Origin: Streptomyces sp. UW30
Lineage (GTDB): Bacteria; Actinomycetota; Actinomycetes; Streptomycetales; Streptomycetaceae
Length of the DNA: 64,000 bases
Assembly: GCF_008042075.1 (NCBI RefSeq)
Contig: NZ_RDBN01000001.1
Location: 194,132 to 258,131 of the forward strand
Direction of reading: 5' to 3'
This document shows, piece by piece, positions 45,763 to 55,899 of this stretch. The translations under genes were made by a program, and so were the position numbers. Below the pieces are notes generated by a model. The model had not been told where the DNA came from. It saw only the letters and a list, made by a program, of their open reading frames with translations, and did no database searches. The number at the start of each line of letters is the position of its first letter. Within the stretch, counting starts at the first letter, position 1.

Positions 45763-46634
45763 CCCGACACCTGGTGCGCCTCGCCGCAGACCTTCAGGAG
45801 CCGCCCTACAGTGAACTCGGGTACGGGCGGCGGGAGTTGGTGGGCGAGGAGGACGGCAGCGTGCACACCGGCTTCGGCCTGTGCGGGATACGGCCCGACG
45901 GCCGGGTCGCCGCCCATGTGCACTCCTACGAGGAGAGTTTCCACGTGCTCGACGGGGGCGTGGTCCTCGACGTGCCCGAGGGCTCGTACCTCCTCGAAGA
46001 GGGCGACTACGGCCTCCTCCCGACCGGCGTACCGCACGCCTGGCGCGGCGCCGGGGACACCGGCGGGCGCTGGGCCGACATGCTCGCCCCGGTGCCGCGG
46101 GCCCGCTACGGCCACGACACCCAGGCCGTCCCCGCGCTGCCGGAGCGCGACCCCGTCCGCGTCGACGTCCGCGACCCGCGCACCCGGTCCCTCGGCCACT
46201 TCGAGCCCGCGCAGATGGACCCCGGCAAACAGTCTCAGGACCTGCTCGCGGTGTCGGCGAGCATGCGGACCGCGCTGCTCGTGTACAGCGGGATCACGGT
46301 GAAGACGATGGTCGACAGCGATCTCGGCGCGGTCGCCTCGACGATGTTCATGGTGCAGTACGCGCCGGACGGGGTGGCCGGCACGCACGACCATCCCTTC
46401 GAGGAGACGTACCTGTTCCTGGAGGGGGTCGTGGACGCCACCTTCGACGGTGAGCGGTACCGGCTGGGCCCGGGTGACGTGGCGTGGGCGGGCGCCGGCT
46501 GTGTGCACGGGTTCTCCAACGCGGGGGAGGGGCCGCTGCGTTGGCTGGAGACACAGGCACCGCAGCCGCCGTCGCGGCACTCGTACCGGTTCACGCGGGA
46601 CTGGGAGTACCTGAGGGAGGCCCTGGGCCGATGA
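45759..46634 (+). CDS. Bicupin protein (ureidoglycine aminohydrolase-like)
   Basis: 291-residue protein with two cupin domains. The first (about 40-100) has GRVAAHVHSYEESFHVLDGG and GDYGLLPTGVPHAW; the second (about 195-265) has GTHDHPFEETYLFLEGVV and GDVAWAGAGCVHGF, both with metal-binding His/Glu sets. Bicupins of this type include (S)-ureidoglycine aminohydrolase, but also dioxygenases and isomerases. ATGA overlap with the amidohydrolase and with the SDR. The link to purine-type degradation is only suggestive. Confidence 0.8.
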   Translation: MTRHLVRLAADLQEPPYSELGYGRRELVGEEDGSVHTGFGLCGIRPDGRVAAHVHSYEESFHVLDGGVVLDVPEGSYLLEEGDYGLLPTGVPHAWRGAGDTGGRWADMLAPVPRARYGHDTQAVPALPERDPVRVDVRDPRTRSLGHFEPAQMDPGKQSQDLLAVSASMRTALLVYSGITVKTMVDSDLGAVASTMFMVQYAPDGVAGTHDHPFEETYLFLEGVVDATFDGERYRLGPGDVAWAGAGCVHGFSNAGEGPLRWLETQAPQPPSRHSYRFTRDWEYLREALGR

Positions 46635-47323
46635 GCAGTGTCCTTGTCGTGGGCGGTACGTCCGGGATCGGCCGCGCGTTCGCCCGCTTGCGCGCGGGGC
46701 GGGGCGACGAGGTGGTCGTCACCGGCCGGGACGCCCACCGTGCCGGCACGGTGGCCAAGGAGATCGGGGCCGGCCAGGGCTTCGCCCTCGACCTGTCCCG
46801 GCCGCGGGAGATCGCCGCCGCGCTGGCCGGGGTCGGGCGCGTGGACCACCTGGTGATCGCGGGCATCTCGCGTGACGAGAACCGTGTCGCCACGTACGAC
46901 ATCGAAGCCGCTCTGCGTCTCGTCACGCTCAAACTCGTCGGCTACACCGAGGTCGTGCACGCCCTCGGCCCACGGCTGCACGAGGACAGCGCGATCGTGC
47001 TGTTCGGCGGTCAGGCCAAGGAGCGGCCCTATGTGGGGGCGACGACGGTGGCGACCGTCAACGCGGGCGTGCGCGGTCTGGTGAACACCCTTGCCGTGGA
47101 ACTGGCGCCGGTGCGGGTCAACGCCGTGCATCCCGGGGTCGTGGGGGACAGCCCGCACTGGCGGGACAAGCCCGAGGAGGTGCTGGCGGGGTTGCGTGCC
47201 AGAACGCCCACGGGGCGGCTGGCCACGATGGCCGACGTCGTGGAGGCGGTCGACTTCCTGCTCCGCAACCGGTCGGTCAACGCGGTCGAACTCGCCGTGG
47301 ACGGAGGGTGGTTGCTGGGCTGA
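46631..47323 (+). CDS. SDR-like protein lacking the catalytic Tyr and Lys
   Basis: 230-residue Rossmann protein with the motif VGGTSGIGRA at 7-16 and AVHPGVVGD-like C-terminal features. The YxxxK motif is absent: the positions are Val140 and Asn144 (TTVATVNAGVRGL). A subgroup of actinobacterial SDRs with this change exists; they may catalyse differently or serve as binding proteins. It is the last gene of the M24/E1/amidohydrolase cluster, coupled to the bicupin gene by ATGA overlap. Confidence 0.84.
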   Translation: MSSVLVVGGTSGIGRAFARLRAGRGDEVVVTGRDAHRAGTVAKEIGAGQGFALDLSRPREIAAALAGVGRVDHLVIAGISRDENRVATYDIEAALRLVTLKLVGYTEVVHALGPRLHEDSAIVLFGGQAKERPYVGATTVATVNAGVRGLVNTLAVELAPVRVNAVHPGVVGDSPHWRDKPEEVLAGLRARTPTGRLATMADVVEAVDFLLRNRSVNAVELAVDGGWLLG

Positions 47324-47359
47324 GCCGCTCGTCGAGCGGGGTGCGGGCTCGGGCGCGGG

Positions 47360-48166
47360 TCAGCGCTTGAGGCCGACCGCTCCGTACAGGGACACGGGCT
47401 CGCCGCGCTCCCCGTCCTCGCTCTCGCCGGGCCGCCAGTCCGACAGGGAGACGATGCCCGGCTCCAGCAGCTCGAGTCCCTTGAAAAGACGACCCATTTC
47501 GGCGTGCGAGCGGGCCACGAGCGTCACCCCGCTCGCCTTGTAGGCCGCGATACCCCGATGGACGTTCTCCGGTTCGAAGTCGGCGGTCATCGCCGACAGG
47601 ACCAGGCAACTGCCCGGCGCCAGCGCGCCGACCAGCGTGTCCACGAGTTCATGGGCGCCGTCGTCGTCCGCGATGAAGTGCAGCAGCGCGACCAGCGACA
47701 GGGCGACCGGCCGGCCGAAGTCGAGCGCGGAGGCGGCCTGTTCGAGGATCCGCTCCGGTTCCCGCGCGTCGGCCTGCACATACTCGGTCACACCCTCAGG
47801 GGTTCCGCGCAGCAGGGCGTCAGCGTGCGCGAGGACGATCGGGTCGTTGTCGACGTACACCACCCGTGCGTGCGGGACGACGGACTGGGCGATCTGGTGC
47901 AGGTTCGGCTCGGTCGGGATGCCGGAGCCGATGTCCAGGAACTGGCTGATTCCCGTTTCCTGGACGATCGCCCGCGTGGCCCGTTCCATGAAGCGGCGGT
48001 TGGCGCGCGCGTGCCGTGGAGCGTCGCCCTGCATCGCGGTGATCCGCCGGCCGAGTTCCTCGTCGACGGGGTAGTTGTCCTTGCCGCCGAGGAACCAGTC
48101 GTAGACCCGGGCCGGATGCGGCCTGCTCGTGTCGATCCTCGATATGGCCGGCTCGGACCCGGTCAC
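47360..48166 (-). CDS. SAM-dependent methyltransferase, DUF574 family, copy 2
   Basis: 268-residue DUF574 methyltransferase. RVYDWFLGGKDNYPVDEELG, QFLDIGSGIPT, VYVDNDPIVLAHADALL and FKGLELLEPGIVSLSDW align with copy 1 at 35978-36787. GTG start at 48166. It converges with the SDR gene (36-base gap). Substrate unknown. Confidence 0.9.
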   Translation of the reverse strand: MTGSEPAISRIDTSRPHPARVYDWFLGGKDNYPVDEELGRRITAMQGDAPRHARANRRFMERATRAIVQETGISQFLDIGSGIPTEPNLHQIAQSVVPHARVVYVDNDPIVLAHADALLRGTPEGVTEYVQADAREPERILEQAASALDFGRPVALSLVALLHFIADDDGAHELVDTLVGALAPGSCLVLSAMTADFEPENVHRGIAAYKASGVTLVARSHAEMGRLFKGLELLEPGIVSLSDWRPGESEDGERGEPVSLYGAVGLKR

Positions 48167-48324
48167 ACGAATCTCCCTGCGCTCGACGACGGTGTGTCCG
48201 AGCAGTCTGTCACGATCATGAGGCCCGACGGAGGCTGTCTTCGGCCACCTCGTCGGTCAACAGCTCGCTCCCGTCGTCGAGTTGGGTGGCTCCAAGACCA
48301 GCGATACGACGCGCGGGTCGTCGC

Positions 48325-48657
48325 TCATGGCCTCAGCGGATCATGGCCGATCGTCATCAGCTGATGCCGCCTGCGCGTCTGCTCCGGCTCGGGTTCGTTC
48401 TCCAGGTCCGGTTCCTCGGTCACGGTGTCCACGACGTCGTACATCACCTGGATGTCGTCGTCCGTGAGGTCCATGCGCCGCTTCTGGAGGATCGCGAGGA
48501 CATGCTGCCCGGTCGGCGGGCCGGCCCGGTCCGGCAGCGGCTCGCTCTCCTCCTCCGCGTCCCTGACCCGCAGCCAGCCTGCCAGCTCCTGGGAGGTCAT
48601 GTTCACCACGCGGTGGAAGTCCTCCCACAGCGCGTCGAGTTCGAGGGCGTCGGTCAC
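48325..48657 (-). CDS. DUF3140 protein
   Basis: 110-residue protein of the DUF3140 family: LWEDFHRVVNMTSQELAGWLRV at the N-terminus, then GQHVLAILQKRRMDLTDDDIQVMYDVVDTV, and an acidic tail. Function unknown; often near stress genes. GTG start at 48657 with AAGGGG upstream. Forty-nine bases after the Dps gene on the same strand, so probably cotranscribed with it. Confidence 0.88.
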   Translation of the reverse strand: MTDALELDALWEDFHRVVNMTSQELAGWLRVRDAEEESEPLPDRAGPPTGQHVLAILQKRRMDLTDDDIQVMYDVVDTVTEEPDLENEPEPEQTRRRHQLMTIGHDPLRP

Positions 48658-48706
48658 GGTGTGCCCCTTGTCTCCGGGTAAGGCTGTCGGCGTGCGGCGC
48701 GTGGTG

Positions 48707-49189
48707 TCACTCGGCGCGCGGCCAGTTCTCGGCGTCGAACATCCACCGCTGCTTCTCCAGCTCGCTCGTGATGCCGATCAGCAGGTCCTGGGTCACCGGG
48801 TCCGGCTCGGCGGTGGCGGTGATGCGGGCGCGCAGCCGCTCGATGGCTCCCGCCAGGGTGTCCACGACCAGCTGGACGACCTCCGTGTCGCGCACCCAGC
48901 CTTCCTTCGGGCCGGGCAGCGTGTAGGCCGCGGCGATCGTCTCCGGCCGGCCGTCGGGCGGCAGGCCGAGCGCCGCGCAGCGTTCGGCGACCGTGTCCGC
49001 GTACGTGCGTGCCGTCGAGACCACCTCGTCGAGCTGGAGATGGATCGACCGGAAGCGCGGGCCCACGATGTTCCAGTGCGCCTGCTTCCCGATCAGCGAG
49101 ATTCCGAGAAGATCGACGAGCGTGCTCTGCAGGGCGTCCCCGGCGACTCGGCGAGCCGGTTCGGGCAGGGTGCTGTTGACCACAGGCAT
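48707..49189 (-). CDS. Dps family DNA-protecting ferritin-like protein
   Basis: 160-residue Dps protein, a dodecameric iron-storing, DNA-protecting protein. The intersubunit ferroxidase residues are in place: His38 in KQAHWN, His50 and Asp54 in SIHLQLDEV. The C-terminus (EKQRWMFDAENW) is the usual final helix. GGAGGAGCC precedes the ATG. Together with DUF3140 this forms a small stress operon. Confidence 0.93.
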   Translation of the reverse strand: MPVVNSTLPEPARRVAGDALQSTLVDLLGISLIGKQAHWNIVGPRFRSIHLQLDEVVSTARTYADTVAERCAALGLPPDGRPETIAAAYTLPGPKEGWVRDTEVVQLVVDTLAGAIERLRARITATAEPDPVTQDLLIGITSELEKQRWMFDAENWPRAE

Positions 49190-49315
49190 TCCGGGCTCCT
49201 CCTTCTGGCGTGATCCAGGCCGACATGGAGCGTGCGGCGCCCACCACTGAGGTCACTGCGACCACTCCATGCCGGCGCGGGTGCCCAGGCCGAACCGGTG
49301 CAAACGCGACGTGTC

Positions 49316-50125
49316 TCAGGGTGCGAACACACCGTCCAGGAAGTGGATCAGGTCCGCGAAGACCTGCTCCTTGTTCGTCTCGTGGAACACCTCGTGCCGG
49401 GCCCCGGCGTAGACACGCTCGGTCGCGTCGTTCCCGCGCAGCTCCTCGATCCCGACGCGGCTCCCGGCGAGCGGGACGAGCCGGTCGTCGTCGCCGTGCA
49501 GCCACAGCAGCGGCAGGCGCCCGATGCCACCGCTCTTGGACACGGTGTCCAGCATCCGCACGAACGCCTCCACCGTCGGCCGCTTCATCGGCCCGTGCCA
49601 GACCAGCGGATCCCTCGTGTACGCGACGCCCACCTCCGGATCGCGCGAGAGGGCGGCCGGGCTGATGGGGGTGTCGGGGATCTCGGCGTGGGAGAGCAGC
49701 CGCCGGGGCAGCTCCCAGTCGCCGATCACGGGCCCGGACAGCACCAGGGCGGCCAGCTCGTCGCCGTACAGCTGCGCGTACCGTGCCGCCACCAGTGCGC
49801 CCATCGAGTGCCCGACCAGGACGACCGGTACATCCGGATGCGCGGCCCGGGCCAGAGCGGCGACGGCGTGCACATCGGCGACCACGTCCTCGAAGTCCTC
49901 GATCACCACACGCTCGCCCGCCGACCTCCCGTGACCGACGTGATCCGGCCCGAACACGGCCGCGCCATGCCTGGCCAGCACGTCCGCCACCTCGGCGTAT
50001 CGGCCCACGTGCTCGCCGTAGCCGTGGAGCACGAGCGCGACGTGCCGAGGCCGAGGATTCGGCCATTCGCGTACGGCGATCGATCCCCGGCTTCCGTCGA
50101 GGGCATGCTCGCGGGTGTCGGCCAT
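49316..50125 (-). CDS. Alpha/beta hydrolase (monoacylglycerol lipase-like)
   Basis: 269-residue cytoplasmic serine hydrolase of the monoglyceride lipase/lysophospholipase family. HGYGEHVGRY is the oxyanion segment, the nucleophile is in GHSMGA, the Asp in WLHGDDDRLVP and the His in GARHEVFHE. GGAGG precedes the ATG at 50125. Stand-alone; the 149-base gap to the thiolase pseudogene holds its own putative promoter elements. Confidence 0.92.
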   Translation of the reverse strand: MADTREHALDGSRGSIAVREWPNPRPRHVALVLHGYGEHVGRYAEVADVLARHGAAVFGPDHVGHGRSAGERVVIEDFEDVVADVHAVAALARAAHPDVPVVLVGHSMGALVAARYAQLYGDELAALVLSGPVIGDWELPRRLLSHAEIPDTPISPAALSRDPEVGVAYTRDPLVWHGPMKRPTVEAFVRMLDTVSKSGGIGRLPLLWLHGDDDRLVPLAGSRVGIEELRGNDATERVYAGARHEVFHETNKEQVFADLIHFLDGVFAP

Positions 50126-50207
50126 TGGTCCTCCGGCTGCGTTCGGCTGCTTCCGGCTCCGTCGCTGAAGCTTCCCGGGGATCTTCCCAGGGTGCCGCAG
50201 GTCGGTC

Positions 50208-50234
50208 TATAGTCAAAAACTAGCGGTGCTAATT
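50208..50234 (+). promoter_or_regulatory. Putative promoter and palindrome before the thiolase pseudogene
   Basis: A -10-like TATAGT at 50208-50213 is followed by AACTAGCGGTGCTAATT (50218-50234), an inverted repeat centred on TAGCGGTGCTA. This position and form suit a TetR-type operator, as seen before other acyl-CoA genes. No cognate regulator is adjacent. Confidence 0.4.
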
Positions 50235-50275
50235 AACAGGGTGCCGATCCATACTGCCCGGTCAGGAGTCCTGTC

Positions 50276-51516
<1,241 letters not shown>

Positions 51517-51581
51517 CAATCTCCCAACTGGCGAGACGGTCATTACCAGTCCTGTTGTCTGCACATACCATCGGTCTCCGC

Positions 51582-52355
51582 ATGGACACGATGACGCTTT
51601 GGCACATAACAGGCTGGGAGTTCGCCGCGCTCGCCTTCGCGGCCCTGCTCGTCGGCTTCTCGAAGACGGCCGTGAGCGGGGCCAACACGGTCAGCCTGGC
51701 GGTCTTCGCCGCCGTACTGCCCGCCCGCGCCTCCACCGGCATCCTGCTGCCGATCCTGATCGCCGGCGACGTGCTCGCCGTGCTCACCTACCGGCGGCAC
51801 GCCCACTGGCCCACCCTGTGGCGGCTGTTCCCCGCGGTCGCCGCCGGCGTGGTCTTCGGCACGCTGTTCCTGGTGTGGGCGGACGACGAGATCGTGCGTA
51901 CGTCGATCGGCGCGATCCTGCTGCTGATGGCGGGCGTGACGGTCTGGCGCCGCCGTACGGCGGACAGGGAGGCCGGGCCGGACTCCGTCACCACCCGGGC
52001 CGGCCGGGTCAAGGCCCGCTCGTACGGCGTCCTCGGCGGCTTCACCACGATGGTCGCCAACGCGGGCGGCCCCGTGATGTCGATGTACCTGTTGTCGGCC
52101 GGCTTCCGAAAGCTCGGCTTCCTGGGAACCTCCGCCTTCTTCTTCCTGATCGTCAACGTCTCCAAGGTGCCCTTCAGCGCCGGACTCGGCCTGATCGACG
52201 GCTCCTCGCTGCTGCTCGACGCCGCGCTGGTGATCTTCGTCGTGCCCGGCGCGGTGCTCGGCAAATGGGCCGTGGACCGCATCAACCAGCGGCTGTTCGA
52301 GCAGCTCGTGATCGCGGCGACGGTCGTGGGCGGCCTACAGCTGCTGCTGCGCTGA
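51582..52355 (+). CDS. TauE/SafE family membrane permease
   Basis: 257-residue protein with about eight membrane helices of the TauE/SafE (DUF81) family, exporters of sulfite, sulfoacetate and related anions. The N-terminal repeat (LLVGFSKTAVSGANTVSLAVFA) and its second copy (GGFTTMVANAGGPVMSMYLLS) are the family signatures. ATG at 51582, with an alternative ATG at 51591. Its 3' end overlaps the convergent HAD gene by 21 bases. Confidence 0.9.
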   Translation: MDTMTLWHITGWEFAALAFAALLVGFSKTAVSGANTVSLAVFAAVLPARASTGILLPILIAGDVLAVLTYRRHAHWPTLWRLFPAVAAGVVFGTLFLVWADDEIVRTSIGAILLLMAGVTVWRRRTADREAGPDSVTTRAGRVKARSYGVLGGFTTMVANAGGPVMSMYLLSAGFRKLGFLGTSAFFFLIVNVSKVPFSAGLGLIDGSSLLLDAALVIFVVPGAVLGKWAVDRINQRLFEQLVIAATVVGGLQLLLR

Positions 52356-53153
52356 GCCCCGCAGCTCCCTCAGCAGGGCGGGCAGATCGGCGAACGAGTC
52401 GATCACATGGTCCGGCGTACCGCTCGCGTCCCGATGCGTCTGCGGCAGATACTTCCCGGTCCGCACCAGCACACCCGTGACACCGGCCCGCTGCGCCGCC
52501 AGCACGTCCGACTCGATGTCGTCCCCCACCATCACCGCCTCGTCCGCACCGACCCCGACATGCGCCAGCGCCGCCGCGAAGAACGCGGCCGACGGCTTCC
52601 CCGTGATCTCCGCCTCGACCCGCGCGGCCTTCTCCAGCCCGGCCAGGAAAGCGCCGGTGTCCAGCCGCAGCCCCCGGTCCGTACGCCAGTACAGATTCCG
52701 GTGCATGGCCACCAGCCGCGCCCCGCGCTGGAGATACCCGAAGGCCCGGTCGAGCGCCGCGTACCCGAACTCGGGCCCGGCACCGCCGACAACCACGACG
52801 TCCGGCGCGCTCTCCCCTCCCTCGTCCTCGCCGACGAGGGTGACTCCACCCAGATCCTCCGCGATGTCCCCGCTGTTCAGCAGCACACAGCGCGCACCCG
52901 GGAAGTGCTCGGCGAGATGGGCGGCGGTGACGGCGGGCGCCGTCAGGATGTCGTCGGCGGACACCGGGAACCCGGCGTCCGCAAGGGTGTGCGCGATCGA
53001 CGCCCGTGTCCGCGAGGTCGTGTTGGTGACCAGCGCGACACGCAGCCCGGCCGCGCGGATCTCCCGCAACGCCTCGACCGTCCCGGGCAGCGGCTGCCAC
53101 GAGACGGTGAGGACCCCGTCGATGTCGATGAGAACGGCCCGTACGGATCCCAT
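52335..53153 (-). CDS. HAD-IIA family hydrolase (NagD-like phosphatase)
   Basis: 272-residue HAD phosphatase. Motif I is LIDIDGVLT (the two catalytic Asp flanking Ile), motif II LVTNTTSRTR, the Lys in EITGKPSAAFF and motif IV VMVGDDIESDVLAAQRAG. The C2 cap follows the NagD/LHPP pattern (VVGGAGPEFGYAALDRAF). ATG at 53153. It lies 35 bases downstream of the secreted hydrolase gene on the same strand. Confidence 0.92.
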   Translation of the reverse strand: MGSVRAVLIDIDGVLTVSWQPLPGTVEALREIRAAGLRVALVTNTTSRTRASIAHTLADAGFPVSADDILTAPAVTAAHLAEHFPGARCVLLNSGDIAEDLGGVTLVGEDEGGESAPDVVVVGGAGPEFGYAALDRAFGYLQRGARLVAMHRNLYWRTDRGLRLDTGAFLAGLEKAARVEAEITGKPSAAFFAAALAHVGVGADEAVMVGDDIESDVLAAQRAGVTGVLVRTGKYLPQTHRDASGTPDHVIDSFADLPALLRELRGSAQQQL

Positions 53154-53188
53154 GCCAGGACGATAGCGAGCGCCCCGGCCGACCCCGC

Positions 53189-54682
53189 TCAGGGAGCGAT
53201 ACCGACACCCTCGATGTCGCTCCACGCCCGCTCCTGACCGGCCGTCATGGCCGGCCACCGCAGCCCGCCCGGTCGCGGCTCGACGCGCGAGGCGTACGGC
53301 TGCGGACGGAAGGCGGGGTCGTAGAGGCAGCCCGTGCCGTACGTCTCGTCGAACGCGCCGCACGACGCCGCGACCGACTTCGGCGTGGGCTTCTTCCCCT
53401 TGCGCACCCAGGTGTCGAGGGCGGCGATGGACGTGGCGTACTCGGCGTCGCTCAGCTCACTGTGCTCGTGCTCCCGGGTGAACGTCTGCACCAGGTGACC
53501 GTCGCGCCGGGCCCCTTGGAGCGTGGCCCGGTAGGCCGCCTCGTGCTCCACGAACGCCGTCGGGTCGTCGATGGCGTGCAGCGTCAGCACCGGAATCGAG
53601 ACCTTTCCGGTGAGATCGCTGTCGTAGGACAGATCCCGTACGGCCGTGGGGTCGGGGGCGAACCGTTCGACACCGGCGTTGAGCGCCTCGTCGTCATGCG
53701 ACCCGGAGTAGCGAACGCCCTGGTTGCCGAAGGGGTTTCGGTCCCCGAGGCGCTCGTGCACGATGTCGCGGAACGTGAAGGTCGCGAACCGCAGATGCGA
53801 CTCCAGGGTGCGCTCGGGGATCCGCGTGACCGCGAGGATGTCGTCGAGGTTGCGCTGCTGGAGCGCGGTCCGCTCCTGCGGCTGCGACGCGTATCCGGTG
53901 CACTCCTGGAGCCGGGCGCGCAGCCCGGCCGACGTCATGGTCGAGCCGGCGCGCAGCCCCTGCCACAGCGGGTACTGCGGCTCGCTCGGGCGGGGGTGGT
54001 TCCCGCAGTAGTACTGGTAGACGACGCGCAGGTCGACGCGGTAGTCGTAGCCGCGCGAGCCGCCACCCAGGACTCCGTTGGTGAGCAGCGCCCCGTCGTA
54101 CGCGCCCTTCTGGCTGCCATAGGTTTCCACGACCTTCGCGGCGACGTTCCCGCCCCACGACTGGCCGTGCACATACGTCCGTCGCGGCTTGCCGAACTCC
54201 TCGACGAACAGCCGGCGCACGCTCTCCGTGTCGGCGGCGGCCATCCGCGTCCCGTAGCCGCCCCGGCGGTAGGACGAACCCGCCCAGGCGTAGCCCTCCT
54301 TCACCATCACCGACCAGCGGCCCAGGTCGTCGAGGCTGCGGGCGGGGTCGGACTCCGCGCCGAGGTCGGGGCCGCCGTGGGCGTGCACGACGAGGGACCG
54401 GTTCCACTCGTGGGGTATGGCGATCGCGTAGTAGGCGCCGTTCGCGTCCTGGCCGGTGTAGCAGTCGGCCTTGTCGACGATGGCCTCCGGGCACTGCGCG
54501 GAGGCCGGTTCCGCGCTGTCGCCCCGGGCGTTCGAGGCGCCGACGAGGATGCCGACGGCGAGGGCACCGGCCAGCACGGCGGCCAGCGTCGTACGCCGCT
54601 GTGCCGATGACGGAACAGACCTGCGGATCACTGCGTGCGTTCTCGTCCAGTCCAAGACGCTGCTCCTCGTTCTCGTCGGCAC
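53189..54682 (-). CDS. Secreted alpha/beta hydrolase
   Basis: Up to 497-residue exported serine hydrolase. A signal peptide is visible (basic RRTT then LAAVLAGALAVGILVGASNARG). The oxyanion/His-Gly-Gly-Pro-Asp region is VVHAHGGPDLG, the nucleophile is in HGQSWGGN, the Asp in LHAIDDPTAFV and the His in REHEHSEL. Several cysteines suggest disulfides. Substrate unknown; related Streptomyces proteins are annotated as alpha/beta hydrolases or peptidases. GTG 54682 is the outermost start, but a TTG at 54656 has a much better AGGAG site and would give a cleaner signal peptide. Confidence 0.85.
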   Translation of the reverse strand: MPTRTRSSVLDWTRTHAVIRRSVPSSAQRRTTLAAVLAGALAVGILVGASNARGDSAEPASAQCPEAIVDKADCYTGQDANGAYYAIAIPHEWNRSLVVHAHGGPDLGAESDPARSLDDLGRWSVMVKEGYAWAGSSYRRGGYGTRMAAADTESVRRLFVEEFGKPRRTYVHGQSWGGNVAAKVVETYGSQKGAYDGALLTNGVLGGGSRGYDYRVDLRVVYQYYCGNHPRPSEPQYPLWQGLRAGSTMTSAGLRARLQECTGYASQPQERTALQQRNLDDILAVTRIPERTLESHLRFATFTFRDIVHERLGDRNPFGNQGVRYSGSHDDEALNAGVERFAPDPTAVRDLSYDSDLTGKVSIPVLTLHAIDDPTAFVEHEAAYRATLQGARRDGHLVQTFTREHEHSELSDAEYATSIAALDTWVRKGKKPTPKSVAASCGAFDETYGTGCLYDPAFRPQPYASRVEPRPGGLRWPAMTAGQERAWSDIEGVGIAP

Positions 54683-54931
54683 GTCTTCGAGCCGTGCGCC
54701 GTGATGCTAGGGAGCGACGGGGCGAGGAACCACGGTCTGCTCGTTTGTGTTCATAGTGTTCGCAGGGTCGAACAGGCACGGCCAGCGGGTGCGGGCTCCC
54801 GCGGGCACCGGAACTGACGGGTCCGGGCAGGGAACATGCCCGTGCGGGCACCGGCCTTCGGGGAACGACAGTCCCGGCGAGCACCCGACCTCCGAGTCCC
54901 GCGCCCCCGCCGCACCTCGTACGCTCGCCCC

Positions 54932-55681
54932 ATGTCCCCCCGCCACATCCTGATCCTCGGCGGCACCACCGAGGCCCGCGAACTCGCCGCCGCGCTCGCG
55001 GCGCATCCCGGCGTCCGTGTCACCACCTCGCTCGCGGGGCGTGTGTCACGGCCGGGCGCGGTCGAGGGGGAGGTGCGCGTCGGGGGCTTCGGCGGCGCGG
55101 AGGGCCTGGCGGACTGGCTGCGCGCCGAGCACGTCGACTTCCTCGTCGACGCCACGCACCCCTTCGCCGAGTCGATCACGGCGAACGCGGTCCGCGCCGC
55201 GAGGTCGACCGCCGTCCCGGCGGTGGTCCTGCGCCGCCCCGGCTGGCACGCCGGCCCCGGCGACCGCTGGCACGACGCGGGATCCCTCGACGAGGCCGCC
55301 GCTCTGCTGCCGGGCCTCGGACACCGCGTGCTCCTGACCACCGGCCGCCTGGGCCTCGCGGCCTTCGCCCACCTGACGGACCTGCACTTCGTCGTACGCT
55401 CCGTCGAACCACCCGAGCCGCCCATGCCCCCGCACACCGAGGTGCTCCTGGCCCGCGGCCCCTTCACCCCGGCCGCCGAATCGGCCCTGCTGCGGGAGCA
55501 CCGCATCGACGTCCTGGTGACCAAGGACAGCGGCGCACACGCCACCTCCGCCAAACTCACGGCCGCCCGCTTCCGGGCCCTCCCGGTCGTGCTCGTACGC
55601 CGCCCCCCACTGCCGGACGGAGCGGACGCGGTGCCGGATACGGCGGGGGTGCTGGAGCGACTCGGCCTCACCGCGGGGTGA
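54932..55681 (+). CDS. cobK: Precorrin-6A reductase
   Basis: 249-residue reductase of the CobK/CbiJ family, converting precorrin-6A to dihydro-precorrin-6A (precorrin-6B) with NADPH in cobalamin synthesis. Family features are ILILGGTTEARELAAAL at the start, DATHPFAESITANAV, VVLRRPGW and LVTKDSGAHATSAKL near the end. ATG at 54932. No cobalamin riboswitch is visible upstream. A second corrin gene, cobF, lies 2.4 kb away on the other strand with a transporter between. Confidence 0.93.
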   Translation: MSPRHILILGGTTEARELAAALAAHPGVRVTTSLAGRVSRPGAVEGEVRVGGFGGAEGLADWLRAEHVDFLVDATHPFAESITANAVRAARSTAVPAVVLRRPGWHAGPGDRWHDAGSLDEAAALLPGLGHRVLLTTGRLGLAAFAHLTDLHFVVRSVEPPEPPMPPHTEVLLARGPFTPAAESALLREHRIDVLVTKDSGAHATSAKLTAARFRALPVVLVRRPPLPDGADAVPDTAGVLERLGLTAG

Positions 55682-55684
55682 CCG

Positions 55685-55855
55685 AGGCGCGGAGGCGGTG
55701 ATGGCCCGCAGCAGTGGCAGGCCCGCACGACGCCATGCCTCGTCTCGGTCGTCGTGAGCGAGTGCCTCACAGCGCGGGCAGCGCACCAGGATCGAGTCGC
55801 TGAACTCGTAGACCGTGGTGAGGGGATCGCCCAATCGCACCGGCGCGGCAGACAT
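55685..55855 (-). pseudogene. Remnant of a small zinc-ribbon protein
   Basis: From ATG 55855 the frame encodes PLTTVYEFSDSILVRCPRC followed by EALAHDD, the start of a Streptomyces family of small zinc-ribbon proteins. After this CxxC knuckle the expected second knuckle and C-terminal half are missing; the frame then runs antisense through cobK. This is best read as a truncated remnant. Confidence 0.4.
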
Positions 55856-55899
55856 GCCGCGAGTATCACGGAGGGCCGTCACCGGCCGCACCCGGATTC

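Noticed and set aside
45759..46634. (S)-ureidoglycine aminohydrolase as a firm call
   Set aside because: Bicupin layout fits, but no allantoin or ureidoglycolate genes are adjacent and key residues could not be verified.
54720..54931. Cobalamin riboswitch upstream of cobK
   Set aside because: No B12-box-like conserved segment is visible in the sequence before the ATG.
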